Positions 46,064 through 55,223 of a DNA stretch of 64,000 bases are shown here, one piece after another. Made by a program: the position numbers and the translations under genes. The stretch lies in NCBI RefSeq assembly GCF_018069755.1, contig NZ_JAGQDE010000015.1, forward strand, positions 62,001 to 126,000. The letters are read 5' to 3'. The stretch is from Ideonella aquatica. GTDB lineage: Bacteria > Pseudomonadota > Gammaproteobacteria > Burkholderiales > Burkholderiaceae_C. How positions within the stretch are numbered: the stretch's first letter is position 1; the number at the start of each line of letters is the position of its first letter. The notes beneath the pieces were generated by a model. The model was given only the letters and a program-made list of their open reading frames with translations, ran no database searches and had not been told where the DNA came from.

Positions 46064-47944
46064 ATGCCGAACGCCACAACTTCCCCTGCCCTGTCGATCC
46101 TGCACGAGGTCTTCGGCTACAGCGCCTTCCGCGGCCACCAGGCCGAGATCGTCGACCATGTGATTGCCGGCGGCGACGCGCTGGTGCTGATGCCCACCGG
46201 CGGCGGCAAGAGCCTGTGCTACCAGGTGCCGGCCATCGCCCGCCACCGCGCCGGCCAGGGCGTGACCGTGGTGGTCAGCCCGCTGATCGCGCTGATGCAC
46301 GACCAGGTGGGCGCGCTGGAAGAGGCCGGCGTGCACGCCGCCTTCCTGAACAGCTCGCTGGATTCGGCCGGCGTGCAGCACGTGGAGCGCGAGCTGCTCT
46401 CAGGCCGGCTGGTGCTGCTCTACGCCGCGCCCGAGCGCATCACCCACCCGCGCTTTCTGGCGATGCTGGATTCGCTGCACGAACGCGGCCAGCTGGGCCT
46501 GTTCGCGATCGACGAGGCACACTGCGTCAGCCAGTGGGGCCATGATTTCCGCGAGGAGTACCTGCAGCTGGGCGTGCTGGCCGAGCGCTTTGCCGGCGTG
46601 CCGCGGCTGGCGCTCACCGCCACCGCTGACACGCACACGCGGGCCGACATCGTCGAGCGCCTGTCGCTGCAGCACGCGCAGGCCTTTGTCAGCAGCTTTG
46701 ACCGGCCCAATATCCGCTACACCATCGTCGAGAAGGACAACGCCCGCCTGCAGCTGCTGCGCTGGCTGCGCGACGAGCACGTGGGCGACGCCGGCATCGT
46801 CTACTGCCAGAGCCGCAAGAAAGTGGAGGAAACCGCCGAGTGGCTGAGCACCGAGGGCATTCCCGCGCTGCCCTACCACGCCGGCCTGGAGGCCGAGATG
46901 CGCCGCCGCCACCAGGACCGCTTCCTGCGTGAAGAAGGCCTGGTGATGGTGGCCACGGTGGCCTTCGGCATGGGCATCGACAAGCCCGACGTGCGCTTCG
47001 TGGCCCACCTGGACCTGCCCAAGAACATCGAGGGCTACTACCAGGAGACCGGCCGCGGCGGGCGCGATGGCGAGCCCGCCGACGCCTGGATGGCCTACGG
47101 CCTGGCCGACGTGGTCAACCAGCGCCGCATGATCGACGAGAGCACCGCGGGCGACGAGTTCAAGCACCTGCAGCGCGGCAAACTGGATGCGCTGCTGGCG
47201 CTGTGCGAAAGCCTGGACTGCCGCCGCGTGCGCCTGCTGCAGTACTTTGGCGAGGAGCGCCCCGCCGGCTGGCGCTGCATGAACTGCGACAACTGCCTGC
47301 AGCCGCCCGCCCGCTGGGACGCCACCGAGGCCGCGCGCAAGGCGCTGTCGTGCATCTACCGCTGCCACCAGCACTCGGGCTTCGGCTTCGGCTCGGGCCA
47401 CCTGATCGACGTGCTGCGCGGCCAGTCCACCGATAAAACCCGCGCCCGCGGCCACGAGGGCCTGTCCACCTGGGGCATCGGCCGCGATCTGTCTGAGCCG
47501 CAGTGGCGCGGCGTGATCCGCCAGCTGATCGCGCTGGGCCATGTCACCACCGAGGGCGAGTACCACACGCTGGCCTTGGCCGATTCGGCCCGCGCGGTGC
47601 TGCGCGGCGAGGTGGCGATCGAGCTGCGCGAACCGCGCGAACCCACACCGCGCAGCCGCAGCCGCGGCAAGGGCAGCACCGCCAGCCCGCGCAAGCTGCC
47701 GTCGATGGCGGCCTCGCTGGACGTGGACGGCCAGGCCCGCTTCGCCGCGCTGAAGGCCTGGCGCGCCGAGGTGGCCAAGGAGCACAACCTGCCCGCCTAC
47801 ATCGTCTTCAACGACGCCACGCTGGCGCAGATGGCCGCCGAACACCCCGGCACGCTGGACGACCTGGCGGGCATCAGCGGCGTGGGCGCCAAGAAGCTGG
47901 AGGCCTACGGGCGGCAGATTCTGCGGGTGCTGGACGCCGGCTAG
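46064..47944 (+). CDS. recQ: ATP-dependent DNA helicase RecQ
   Basis: 626 residues, superfamily 2. It has motif 0 [10 protein letters not shown], Walker [13 protein letters not shown], motif [17 protein letters not shown], motif [14 protein letters not shown], motif [17 protein letters not shown] and motif [13 protein letters not shown] zinc-binding set follows (Cys near 386, then CMNCDNC), then a winged-helix RQC domain ([18 protein letters not shown]) and a C-terminal HRDC domain ([18 protein letters not shown]). It unwinds recombination and fork intermediates 3' to 5'. The ATG at 46064 begins the conserved N-terminus. Confidence 0.96.
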   Translation: MPNATTSPALSILHEVFGYSAFRGHQAEIVDHVIAGGDALVLMPTGGGKSLCYQVPAIARHRAGQGVTVVVSPLIALMHDQVGALEEAGVHAAFLNSSLDSAGVQHVERELLSGRLVLLYAAPERITHPRFLAMLDSLHERGQLGLFAIDEAHCVSQWGHDFREEYLQLGVLAERFAGVPRLALTATADTHTRADIVERLSLQHAQAFVSSFDRPNIRYTIVEKDNARLQLLRWLRDEHVGDAGIVYCQSRKKVEETAEWLSTEGIPALPYHAGLEAEMRRRHQDRFLREEGLVMVATVAFGMGIDKPDVRFVAHLDLPKNIEGYYQETGRGGRDGEPADAWMAYGLADVVNQRRMIDESTAGDEFKHLQRGKLDALLALCESLDCRRVRLLQYFGEERPAGWRCMNCDNCLQPPARWDATEAARKALSCIYRCHQHSGFGFGSGHLIDVLRGQSTDKTRARGHEGLSTWGIGRDLSEPQWRGVIRQLIALGHVTTEGEYHTLALADSARAVLRGEVAIELREPREPTPRSRSRGKGSTASPRKLPSMAASLDVDGQARFAALKAWRAEVAKEHNLPAYIVFNDATLAQMAAEHPGTLDDLAGISGVGAKKLEAYGRQILRVLDAG

Positions 47945-48288
47945 GCACCTGGGGGGCTCCTGCCGCCCAGGTGCCTGGCCGGCGGCTGTCTGTTGAGCTC
48001 CCCCGAGCCCCCTCCAAGAAGGGGCTCCAGCTCGTCAGACTGCACCCTCCAGCCTCCCTCCGTGAGGGAGGCTCCAGGCAGTCAGACGAATGGTCGAGCG
48101 CCCGTCATCGGGCAGTGGGGTGCCGCCTTGCCTGCGATGTCGCGCGCTGACGGGTTTCGACGCGTAGAGGCCTGGCTGCGCTCCCCACGGGCGTGAGGGA
48201 TTGCGCCCTCAATTGCAGGGATGCGGGGCTGAATTCCGCGCGCGATGCTGCCGATACCGGCTCATCCACCGTCGCACCGGAGCCCGAC
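47945..48288. repeat. Intergenic stretch with tandem hairpins
   Basis: Two inverted repeats lie close together: GAGCCCC (48005-48011) with GGGGCTC (48021-48027), and AGCCTCCCT (48051-48059) with AGGGAGGCT (48065-48073). They are flanked by near-copies of the word GTCAGAC (48035-48041, 48081-48087). The layout resembles a dispersed palindromic element that may also terminate recQ transcription. No gene is supported in the rest, although the hemolysin frame stays open back to 48193. Confidence 0.45.
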
Positions 48289-48945
48289 ATGCCGCCGCTG
48301 CCCCGCCCGCACACCGCCCGTGAAGAACACGCCAACGCCGCCAGCCATGCGCTGGGGCTGCTGGCGGCCGTGCTGGTGCTGGCCATGCTGGCCAGCGACC
48401 TGGCGGCGCCGCTGTTGGCGCTGGCGCGCGCGCACCAGCGCATCGGGCTGTGGGTGTTTGGCGTGACGATGGGGCTGTGCTTTGCCGCGTCGGCGCTGTT
48501 CCATGCCTGCGCCGACGGTCCCTGGCGGCGCGCGCTGCGCCGCGCCGACCATGCGGGGATCTACCTGTTCATGGCCGGCAGCTACACGCCGTTCGCGCTG
48601 CGCGACGTGCCCGGCGGCGACGGCTGGCTGGTGTTTGGCGCGGTATGGGTGCTGGCCACGCTGGGCATGGCCGCCAAGATGCTGGACCGGCTGCGCGGCA
48701 AGCTGCTGAGCACCGCGCTCTACGTGGGTTTTGGCTGGGTGGTGGTGGCTGCGCTGCGGCCGGTGCTGGCCACGCTGCCGGCGTGGCCGCTGAGCCTGGT
48801 GGTGGGCGGTGCGCTGGCCTACTCGGTGGGCACGGTGTTCTACCTGCTGGACAAGCGCTGGCGCTGGGGCCACCTGGCCTGGCATGTGTGCGTGCTGGCC
48901 GGCTGCGCCTGCCACGCGGCGGCGGTGCTTGTGTCGTTGCGCTAG
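48289..48945 (+). CDS. Hemolysin-III/YqfA family seven-helix membrane protein
   Basis: 218 residues. The N-terminus has the family REEHANAASHALGLLAAV, followed by helices around VTMGLCFAASALFHACADG, DHAGIYLFMAGSYTPFALR, TALYVGFGWVVVAA and HLAWHVCVLAGCACHAAAVL. The conserved Ser/His/Asp set (S..H, D, H..H) of the PAQR/CREST superfamily is present. Function in bacteria is unsettled (membrane homeostasis is proposed). GGAG lies 6 nt before the ATG at 48289, favouring it over the ATG at 48193. Confidence 0.88.
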   Translation: MPPLPRPHTAREEHANAASHALGLLAAVLVLAMLASDLAAPLLALARAHQRIGLWVFGVTMGLCFAASALFHACADGPWRRALRRADHAGIYLFMAGSYTPFALRDVPGGDGWLVFGAVWVLATLGMAAKMLDRLRGKLLSTALYVGFGWVVVAALRPVLATLPAWPLSLVVGGALAYSVGTVFYLLDKRWRWGHLAWHVCVLAGCACHAAAVLVSLR

Positions 48946-49049
48946 GTCAACCAGTCGCGCTCAACTCATGACCGACGGGGTCGATAAACCAGGTACCTGC
49001 CGCCGAGGTCGACTCGGCCGGCGGCCACTCACCCCTGGAGAACCCGTCG

Positions 49050-49265
49050 ATGTCCGTCCCCGCCCCCACCCACCCCTGCTGGCAGCGCCTGGCCACCGGT
49101 GGCCTCGCCCGGCTGAAGACCCAGCACCTGGGCACCCAGCTGATGACCAAGCGCCTGGAGCGCAGCAACGATTCCGTCACCGCCAAGGCGGCGGAGATCC
49201 ATGCCTTTTTTGCCCGGTGGGAGCGCGCGCTGGCGCCCGAGCTGGCCCAGATCAACCTCATTTGA
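49050..49265 (+). CDS. Small conserved-looking protein upstream of DUF6976 gene
   Basis: 71 residues, no signal or membrane helix: CWQRLATGGLARLKTQHLG, QLMTKRLERSNDSVTAKAAE, then IHAFFARWERALAPELAQIN. GGAG lies 9 nt before the ATG. Helical, basic in the first half. Its stop is 13 bp before the next gene, so the two are almost certainly co-transcribed. I do not recognise the family. Confidence 0.65.
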   Translation: MSVPAPTHPCWQRLATGGLARLKTQHLGTQLMTKRLERSNDSVTAKAAEIHAFFARWERALAPELAQINLI

Positions 49266-49278
49266 GACAGGTGACCCC

Positions 49279-50256
49279 ATGAATCAACTCATTTCCGTGC
49301 AGGCTGCTTCCGAGCTGATCCGCACCGGCGCCCCGCTGAGCATTGCCGGCCCCGAATCGGCCCTGGACCAGCTGCCTGCCGGCCAGTGGATCGGCGGCAC
49401 CATTCCCTACTTCATGGTCGCCCAGGGCGGCACGGTGGTGCGGGCCGATCAGGTCTTCGTCACCGACCTCAGCGGCGTCGGCCAGATCAGCGTGGCCAGC
49501 TACGGCCCCGACGAGCTGGCGGGCATCGTGGCCAACGCGCCGGACAACGGCTTCTCGCTGACCATCATCCCGGCCGGCAGCCAATCGCACCAGCGTTTCG
49601 CCGCCGATGCGGCCAACTATGACGGCGCCTTCCTGAAGCCGACGGTGGGCTGGATCTCGGGCGTGCACCTGAGCGAGCTGGGCCAGGTCACGCCCAAGGT
49701 CTATGACGGCCGCACCGGCACCAAGCACGAGGACCGTGCGGTGGTGGCCTACGTGGCGCTGCCGGCCGACAAGATGGCGGCGGTGGAGATCGTCAACCTG
49801 TTCGAGCCCGATGGCGGCGACACGCTGCGCTTCCCGGCCACCGGCTTCAACGTCGAGACCTGCACGGTCAACGGCGAGACCACCAACTTTGCCGAGTACG
49901 TGCGTCACCGCGGCCTGGAACACGGCCGCCTGCCGCTGGTGGGCGACTTTGCTGGCGCCCACATCAACGCCTCGCTGCAAAGCGTGGGCGAGCGCAGCGC
50001 GGTGCTGTATGCGCCGGTGTTTGAAGGCGTGGATTACCACTTTGCCAAGCCGGTGGCCGATTACGCGGGCGCGTTCCGCGAGCGTCTGGCCGCGCAGGAC
50101 AGCAGCGGTGCCGTGATGGCCTGCAACTGCATCCTGAACTTCGTCTTCGGCGAGCTGGAAGGCAAGGCCATCGGCGGCGTTGAAGGTCCGGTCACGTTTG
50201 GCGAGATCGCCTACCAGTTGCTGAACCAGACCCTGGTGCAGGTGCGCGTGATCTGA
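49279..50256 (+). CDS. DUF6976-like conserved protein
   Basis: 325 residues, cytoplasmic. It begins MNQLISVQAASELIRTGAPL and continues with GPESALDQLPAGQWIGGTIP, a region rich in Asp/Gly strands, and a C-terminal CNCILNFVFGELEGKAIG, which recalls the FIST-C-like ending of sensory proteins. The DUF number is from memory of this sequence type; no function is known to me. The ATG at 49279 follows a CAGGTG-type weak ribosome site. Its partner is the 71-residue gene upstream. Confidence 0.7.
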   Translation: MNQLISVQAASELIRTGAPLSIAGPESALDQLPAGQWIGGTIPYFMVAQGGTVVRADQVFVTDLSGVGQISVASYGPDELAGIVANAPDNGFSLTIIPAGSQSHQRFAADAANYDGAFLKPTVGWISGVHLSELGQVTPKVYDGRTGTKHEDRAVVAYVALPADKMAAVEIVNLFEPDGGDTLRFPATGFNVETCTVNGETTNFAEYVRHRGLEHGRLPLVGDFAGAHINASLQSVGERSAVLYAPVFEGVDYHFAKPVADYAGAFRERLAAQDSSGAVMACNCILNFVFGELEGKAIGGVEGPVTFGEIAYQLLNQTLVQVRVI

Positions 50257-50267
50257 CGGCGCGCCGC

Positions 50268-50284
50268 GGAGGGCACCGCCCTCC
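50268..50284. terminator. Hairpin between convergent genes
   Basis: GGAGGGC (50268-50274) pairs with GCCCTCC (50278-50284) around a 3-nt loop, 12 bp past the DUF6976-like stop and 20 bp from the end of the convergent diguanylate cyclase. No T-run. Confidence 0.4.
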
Positions 50285-50303
50285 CGGCCGGTGCCGCCGC
50301 CGC

Positions 50304-53300
50304 TCAGCCGGCGCTGAGGCGCCAGGTGTTGCGCCCGGCGGCCTTGGCCTCATAGAGCGCAGCGTCGGCGGCGGCGCTCAGCGCGTCCTGCGTCTGGCCG
50401 TGCTGCGGATACAGCGCGGCGCCGATGCTGGGGCTGCTGTTCAGCGGCTGGCCCTCGTACATCACCGGGTCTTCAAAGGCGGCCAGGATGCGCTCGCAGC
50501 TGGCCTGCACCTGCGCGGCGTCGGCCGGGAAGGGCAGCAGCACGGCGAACTCGTCGCCGCCCATGCGCGCCACGCTGTCGCTCTCGCGCAGGCGTGACTG
50601 CAGGCGGCGCGCTACCGCCACCAGCAACGCATCGCCAGCCGCGTGGCCCAGCTGGTCATTGATCAGCTTGAAGCGGTCCAGGTCGATCACCAGCAGCGCA
50701 AAACCCTGGCCCTGGCGGCGCGCCAGGCGCTCCAGCTGCTCGAAGCGCTCGCTGAACAGGCGGCGGTTGGGCAGGCCGGTCAGCGCATCGGTGAAGGCCA
50801 TTTGCTCCAGCTGGGCCTGGCTGGCGCGCAGCGCGGCGGTGCGCTCGGCCACCACCTGCTCCAGCTCGGCCTGGCGGCGGCGCAGCCAGGCGGTGCGGCC
50901 CTGCACCAGCGCGAACAGCGCGCCCAGACCCAGCAGGCCCAGCAGCGCGCGCAAGGCCGGCGTCTGGTGCCAGGCCGCGGGAATCACCACATCCAGGCGC
51001 AGCGGCTGGCTGCCCCAGTGGCCAGCGCGGTTGCTGGCGCGGATCTGCAGCGCATGGGTGCCCGGCGACAGGTTGGTGTAGGTGGCCCAGCGGTGGCGCG
51101 ACTGGGTGGCCACCCAGTCGTTGTCCACGCCGTCCAGGCGGTGGCCGTACTGCAGCAGCTCGGGCGCCGAATAGTCCAGCGCGGCAAACTCCACCGCCAG
51201 ACCCCGCGTGCCCACCGGCAGGGTCAACCGGCCCTGGCGCACCGCGGCCGCCCACTGGGCGCGCGGCCAGGGCTTGCCGTCCACCCGCAGCTCGCTGATC
51301 ACCACCGCCGGGTCCTGGCGCCAGGCCTGCCACTGGCTGGGGTCAACCGCGGTGAGGCCGCCGACACCGCCAAAGTACAGCGTGCCGTCGGCACCGCGGG
51401 CGCCGGACTTGGCCCAGTAGGTGGCCACGCCCACGCCGTCGGCCAGGCGCAGCGGCGTGGCCTGCAGGCGCTCGGGATCGATCCAGGCCAGGCCGTCGTC
51501 GGTGCTGGCCCAGACGCGTCCCTGCTCGTCGGACAGCAACTGGCTGATGTTGAGGTCGGGCAGGCCCTGCGCCTCGGCGATGACCTGCACCCGGGCCTCG
51601 GGCGCCAGCGGATGCTCCACCACGTAGATGCCGGCCCCGCCGGTGCCCAGCCACAGCCGGCCGCGGGCGTCGGTCAACAGGGCGTTGACGATCAGACCCT
51701 GCAGCGCCTTGCCCTGCGCGCGCAGCATCGGCAGGTCTTGATGCCGGCCACTCGCGGTGTCCAGCAGCGCCAGGCCCGAGCGCGTGCCCAGCCACAGCCG
51801 GCCCGCGTCGGCCGCCGCGATCAGCTCGATCCGCTGGTCCAGCAGGTCGGTGTGTACCGGGCCGCTGCGGCCGTCCTCGTCCAGGTGCCACAGGCCGTCA
51901 GGGCCGGCCACCCAGAGCGTCTCGGCGGTGCCCAGCAGCGCCCAGGTGGTGGCGGTGGGGGCGCGGCCGGCGATGCGCACCCGCTCGACCGTGGTGAGTG
52001 CTTCGTCGGTGCGGTACAGCCCGTGCTCGTTGGCGATGAAGACCTGACCGGCATGGCGCAGCAGGGCGTAGATCGCGCCCTCGGGCAGCTGAGCGGGCGA
52101 GGGTGCCGAATGGGCACGCAGCTGGCGCACGCGGCCCTGGCCGGGGCGCAGCTCCTCGATGCCCTGGGGGCTGCCCACCCAGACCCGGCCATCCTGGAAG
52201 GTCAGCACCGCGTCGGCACTGTCGTTCGACAGGCCCCGGCCGCGGCCGGGTTGGCCAAACAAGGTGGCCACCTGGCGCGCGGCCACCGGGTCGTGGCGCA
52301 GCAGGCTACGGTCACTGCCCAACCACAGCAGGCCGTCGCGGTCGGCGCGCACCAGCCACAGGGCGTCGCTGTCCAGCGCATGCGGCCGCAGCGGATCCTG
52401 GCGCACCGGCTGGCCGACCAGGCTCCGCGCATCCACCCGCAGCAGACCGCGCGTCTTGGTGGCCAGCCAGACATCGCCGGTTCGCGCCTGGGTGATGGCC
52501 ACGATCTCATGGCGCAGCGGGCGAACGCCCTCGGTCTGGTGGTCGCGCACGGGCTGCAGGCGCTCGTGCACCGGGTCCCACACGCTGGCGCCGGCGCGCG
52601 CGCCCACCCACAGGCGGCCGTCGCGGTCTTCGAACAGGCTGCGCACCGTGGCGGCCGGCACGCCGCTCACGCGCTCGAAGCGGCGCTGCGCCGGGTCCGA
52701 GCGCCACAGGCCGTGCTCGCTGCCCACCCACAGGCGGCCATCGCGTGAGGTGACCAGCGCGGTGATGCGGGTGGGCGCGCTGCGGTCAGGCTCGAGCTTG
52801 ATGCGTTCGGCCCGGCGCGTGGTGGGGTCCAGACGGGCCAGACCGCCGTCACCGCCGGTCCACAGGCCGCCGTCGGGCGCGTCAGCCAGGGCGGTCACGC
52901 TGGGGTGGGGCAGCCCGTCCGGGGCGGCGGGAAAGTGCTCGAAGTCGTCGCTGTCGGGTCGGTAGCGCACCAGGCCAGCCGACATCGTGCCGGCCCACAA
53001 GCGTCCCTGGCGGTCCACATGCAGCTGCTGGATGAAGGCGTCGGGCAGGGCGCCGGGCCGGCCGGGGGCGGCGCGGTAGGCGGTCATGCGCTGGCCGTCC
53101 CAGCGCACCAGGCCGTTCTGGGTGCCGATCCACAGCAGGCCGTCGCTGTCCTGGGTGATGGCGGTGGGGCCCAGGGTGTTGGGCTGGCCGGCCTCGTTCG
53201 GGATGCGCTGGATGATCGGGTCGGCCACGGACCGCCAGTCCTGGCCGGCGCGCGCGCCGGGGGCCAGCAGCAGGGCCAGCGCCAGGGCACTGGTGCAGCG

Positions 53301-53336
53301 GGCCAGGGGGCCAAGGGCGGGACGGGCGGCATCCAT
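50304..53336 (-). CDS. Two-component-regulator-type propeller sensor fused to diguanylate cyclase
   Basis: 1010 residues. A signal peptide (LGPLARCTSALALALLLAPG) is followed by about 14 propeller repeats of the form DG.LWIGT..GL.R.D (for example DSDGLLWIGTQNGLVRWDG, DRQGRLWAGTMSAGLVRY). Next come a Y_Y_Y domain (about 690-770), one membrane helix (LRALLGLLGLGALFALVQG), a coiled coil and a GGDEF domain with MGGDEFAVLLPF. A periplasmic ligand would control c-di-GMP synthesis. The ATG at 53336 is preferred over 53348 because CACAAT (53347-53352) ends 10 nt before it. It follows phaC by 52 bp on the same strand. Confidence 0.92.
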   Translation of the reverse strand: MDAARPALGPLARCTSALALALLLAPGARAGQDWRSVADPIIQRIPNEAGQPNTLGPTAITQDSDGLLWIGTQNGLVRWDGQRMTAYRAAPGRPGALPDAFIQQLHVDRQGRLWAGTMSAGLVRYRPDSDDFEHFPAAPDGLPHPSVTALADAPDGGLWTGGDGGLARLDPTTRRAERIKLEPDRSAPTRITALVTSRDGRLWVGSEHGLWRSDPAQRRFERVSGVPAATVRSLFEDRDGRLWVGARAGASVWDPVHERLQPVRDHQTEGVRPLRHEIVAITQARTGDVWLATKTRGLLRVDARSLVGQPVRQDPLRPHALDSDALWLVRADRDGLLWLGSDRSLLRHDPVAARQVATLFGQPGRGRGLSNDSADAVLTFQDGRVWVGSPQGIEELRPGQGRVRQLRAHSAPSPAQLPEGAIYALLRHAGQVFIANEHGLYRTDEALTTVERVRIAGRAPTATTWALLGTAETLWVAGPDGLWHLDEDGRSGPVHTDLLDQRIELIAAADAGRLWLGTRSGLALLDTASGRHQDLPMLRAQGKALQGLIVNALLTDARGRLWLGTGGAGIYVVEHPLAPEARVQVIAEAQGLPDLNISQLLSDEQGRVWASTDDGLAWIDPERLQATPLRLADGVGVATYWAKSGARGADGTLYFGGVGGLTAVDPSQWQAWRQDPAVVISELRVDGKPWPRAQWAAAVRQGRLTLPVGTRGLAVEFAALDYSAPELLQYGHRLDGVDNDWVATQSRHRWATYTNLSPGTHALQIRASNRAGHWGSQPLRLDVVIPAAWHQTPALRALLGLLGLGALFALVQGRTAWLRRRQAELEQVVAERTAALRASQAQLEQMAFTDALTGLPNRRLFSERFEQLERLARRQGQGFALLVIDLDRFKLINDQLGHAAGDALLVAVARRLQSRLRESDSVARMGGDEFAVLLPFPADAAQVQASCERILAAFEDPVMYEGQPLNSSPSIGAALYPQHGQTQDALSAAADAALYEAKAAGRNTWRLSAG

Positions 53337-53400
53337 GGAGCCGCCCATTGTGAAAGCCCCGCCGGCCCGCCGTAAGGCCGAAAATGCGCGCCTTGGCCGC

Positions 53401-55161
53401 TCAATCGGCGTGGCACTGGTGCACGTAGGTGCCCGGTGCGTCGGCCAGCACAGCCTGGGCCGGCGGTGTGCGTGCCTTGACGCGGTGGCCGCTGCCGTGC
53501 GCCGTCAGCCAGGCGTGCCAGGTGGGCCACCACGAGCCCTCGCGGCGCTCGGCGCCGTCGGCCCAGTGCTCGGGGTCGACCCAGGCGTCGCCCGGGCGGC
53601 GCAGGCGCAGCGCATGGCGCCGCCGCGGATGGCCCGGCTCGCTGACGATGCCGGCGTTGTGGCCGGCGTTGGTCAGCACAAAGCTCAGCTCGCCATCGGT
53701 CAGGCGGTGGATCTTGTAGACCGACTTCCAGGGCGAGACATGGTCCTGCTCGGTGCCCACCACGAAGATTGGCTGGCGGATGTCGCCCAGCGACACAGGC
53801 CGGCCCTGCACCGGGAAACGCCCCTCGGCCAGCTCGTTGCGCAGGTAGCAGCGGCGCAGGTACTCGCTGTGCATCACCGCGGGCATGCGGGTGGTGTCGG
53901 CGTTCCAGGCCATCAGGTCATTGGGCTGGTCGGGCTCGCCCAGCCACAGCGCGCGCATGCGGTGCGACCAGATCAGCTCGCGCGAGTGCAGGTAGGCGAA
54001 GCTGCCGGCCATCTGGCGGCCGCTGAGGAAGCCGCGCTGGGCCATCATGTCTTCGATCAGCGCCACTTGCGATTCGTCGATCAGCACGCCCATCTCGCCA
54101 GGCTCGGCAAAGTCGGTCTCGGCGGCCAGCAGCGACACGCTGGCCAGCGGCGGCAGCGCGGCGCCGCCATCCACGCCGCCAGGCCGTGCCAGTGCCGCCG
54201 CGGCGATGGACAGCAGCGTGCCGCCCAGGCAGTAGCCGGCGGCATGCACCGGCTGGCCGCCGCACAGCCGGCCGATCGCGGCCAGGTTGTCCAGCACACC
54301 CTGTTCCAGGTAGTCGTGCAGATCCAGCAGCGCGTCCGACTCGTCGGGATTGCGCCAGCTGAGGATGTAGACGGTGTGGCCCTGCTCGGTGAGCCAGCGC
54401 ACCATGGAGTTGTGCGGCGACAGGTCGAGGATGTAGTACTTCATGATCCACGACGGGACGATGAAGACCGGCTCGGCCTGCACGCTGGCGGTGAGCGGCA
54501 GGAACTGGATCAGCTCGGTCAGGTGGTTGCGGTGCACCACCCGGCCAGGGGTGACGGCCACCTCGATGCCGGGCCGGTACTGCGCCGTCGGCGGCTGCAG
54601 CGGCGCCAGACCCTGCGCGACGCGCCAGTCGTCCAGCGCGTGGGCGGCGCCGTCCAGCAGGTTGCCGCCCAGGCGCTGGGCGGTGCGCTGCAGCACCTCG
54701 GGGTTGGCCAAGCCGGCATTGGCCGGCGAGAGCATGTCCAGCCATTGGCGGGCAAAGAAGCGCGCCATCTCCTGGTGGTGGGCGCTCATGCCGCGCAGCG
54801 CGGTGGCCTGGTCCCACCAGCGCTCGGCGGCGTGCCAGGCTTGGACCACCGGCGCCCAGGGCCAGGCGCGCCAGCCCGGGTGGCGAAAGCGCGGGTCGGG
54901 GCTGTCGGGCGGCGTCTGGCCCAGTGTGTCGCCCCACCACTGCCAGACGCCCTGCTGGGCGCGCGCAGCCAGCAGCGCGGCCTGGGCCGGCTGGGTGGCC
55001 AGGTGCAGCGCCCAGTCGGTAGTGGCCAGCGCCAGCGAGATCGGCGACAGGCCGCCCCACAGCGGCGCCATCGCGGCGTGGAAGCGGCTGTCAAAGGCCT
55101 GGGCGGCGTCGCGCGCGGCCTGGTCGGGATCGGGCGAGAGGGTGGGCTGGTCCATGGTCAT
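53401..55161 (-). CDS. phaC: Class I poly(3-hydroxyalkanoate) synthase
   Basis: 586 residues. A PhaC N-terminal domain (AFDSRFHAAMAPLWGGLSP, RWWDQATALRGMSAHHQEMA, FFARQWLDMLSPANAGLAN) is followed by an alpha/beta-hydrolase core with the lipase-like box GYCLGGTL (nucleophile Cys near 311), the Asp in GTEQDHVSPW and the His in NAGHNAGI. It polymerises hydroxyacyl-CoA into storage granules. No phaA/phaB are adjacent. The N-terminus is somewhat divergent from PhaC1, so it may be a secondary synthase. ATG at 55161 or 55155. It ends the phoX-ackA-pta gene run after a 58-bp gap. Confidence 0.9.
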   Translation of the reverse strand: MTMDQPTLSPDPDQAARDAAQAFDSRFHAAMAPLWGGLSPISLALATTDWALHLATQPAQAALLAARAQQGVWQWWGDTLGQTPPDSPDPRFRHPGWRAWPWAPVVQAWHAAERWWDQATALRGMSAHHQEMARFFARQWLDMLSPANAGLANPEVLQRTAQRLGGNLLDGAAHALDDWRVAQGLAPLQPPTAQYRPGIEVAVTPGRVVHRNHLTELIQFLPLTASVQAEPVFIVPSWIMKYYILDLSPHNSMVRWLTEQGHTVYILSWRNPDESDALLDLHDYLEQGVLDNLAAIGRLCGGQPVHAAGYCLGGTLLSIAAAALARPGGVDGGAALPPLASVSLLAAETDFAEPGEMGVLIDESQVALIEDMMAQRGFLSGRQMAGSFAYLHSRELIWSHRMRALWLGEPDQPNDLMAWNADTTRMPAVMHSEYLRRCYLRNELAEGRFPVQGRPVSLGDIRQPIFVVGTEQDHVSPWKSVYKIHRLTDGELSFVLTNAGHNAGIVSEPGHPRRRHALRLRRPGDAWVDPEHWADGAERREGSWWPTWHAWLTAHGSGHRVKARTPPAQAVLADAPGTYVHQCHAD

Positions 55162-55209
55162 GATTGGAGCGCGCCGGGCCGCCGCGGTTCGCGCTGGCGA
55201 CTGGGTTGC

Positions 55210-55223
55210 TTGACCGAGATCAG
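55210..55223 (-). promoter_or_regulatory. FNR/CRP-type half-palindrome upstream of phaC
   Basis: TTGAC-CGAG-ATCAG matches the FNR consensus (TTGAT-N4-ATCAA) at 8 of 10 positions. It is centred about 55 bp before the phaC start and overlaps the phoX stop. An FNR-like gene stands at the head of the same gene run. No -10 box is evident at the expected distance. Confidence 0.3.
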
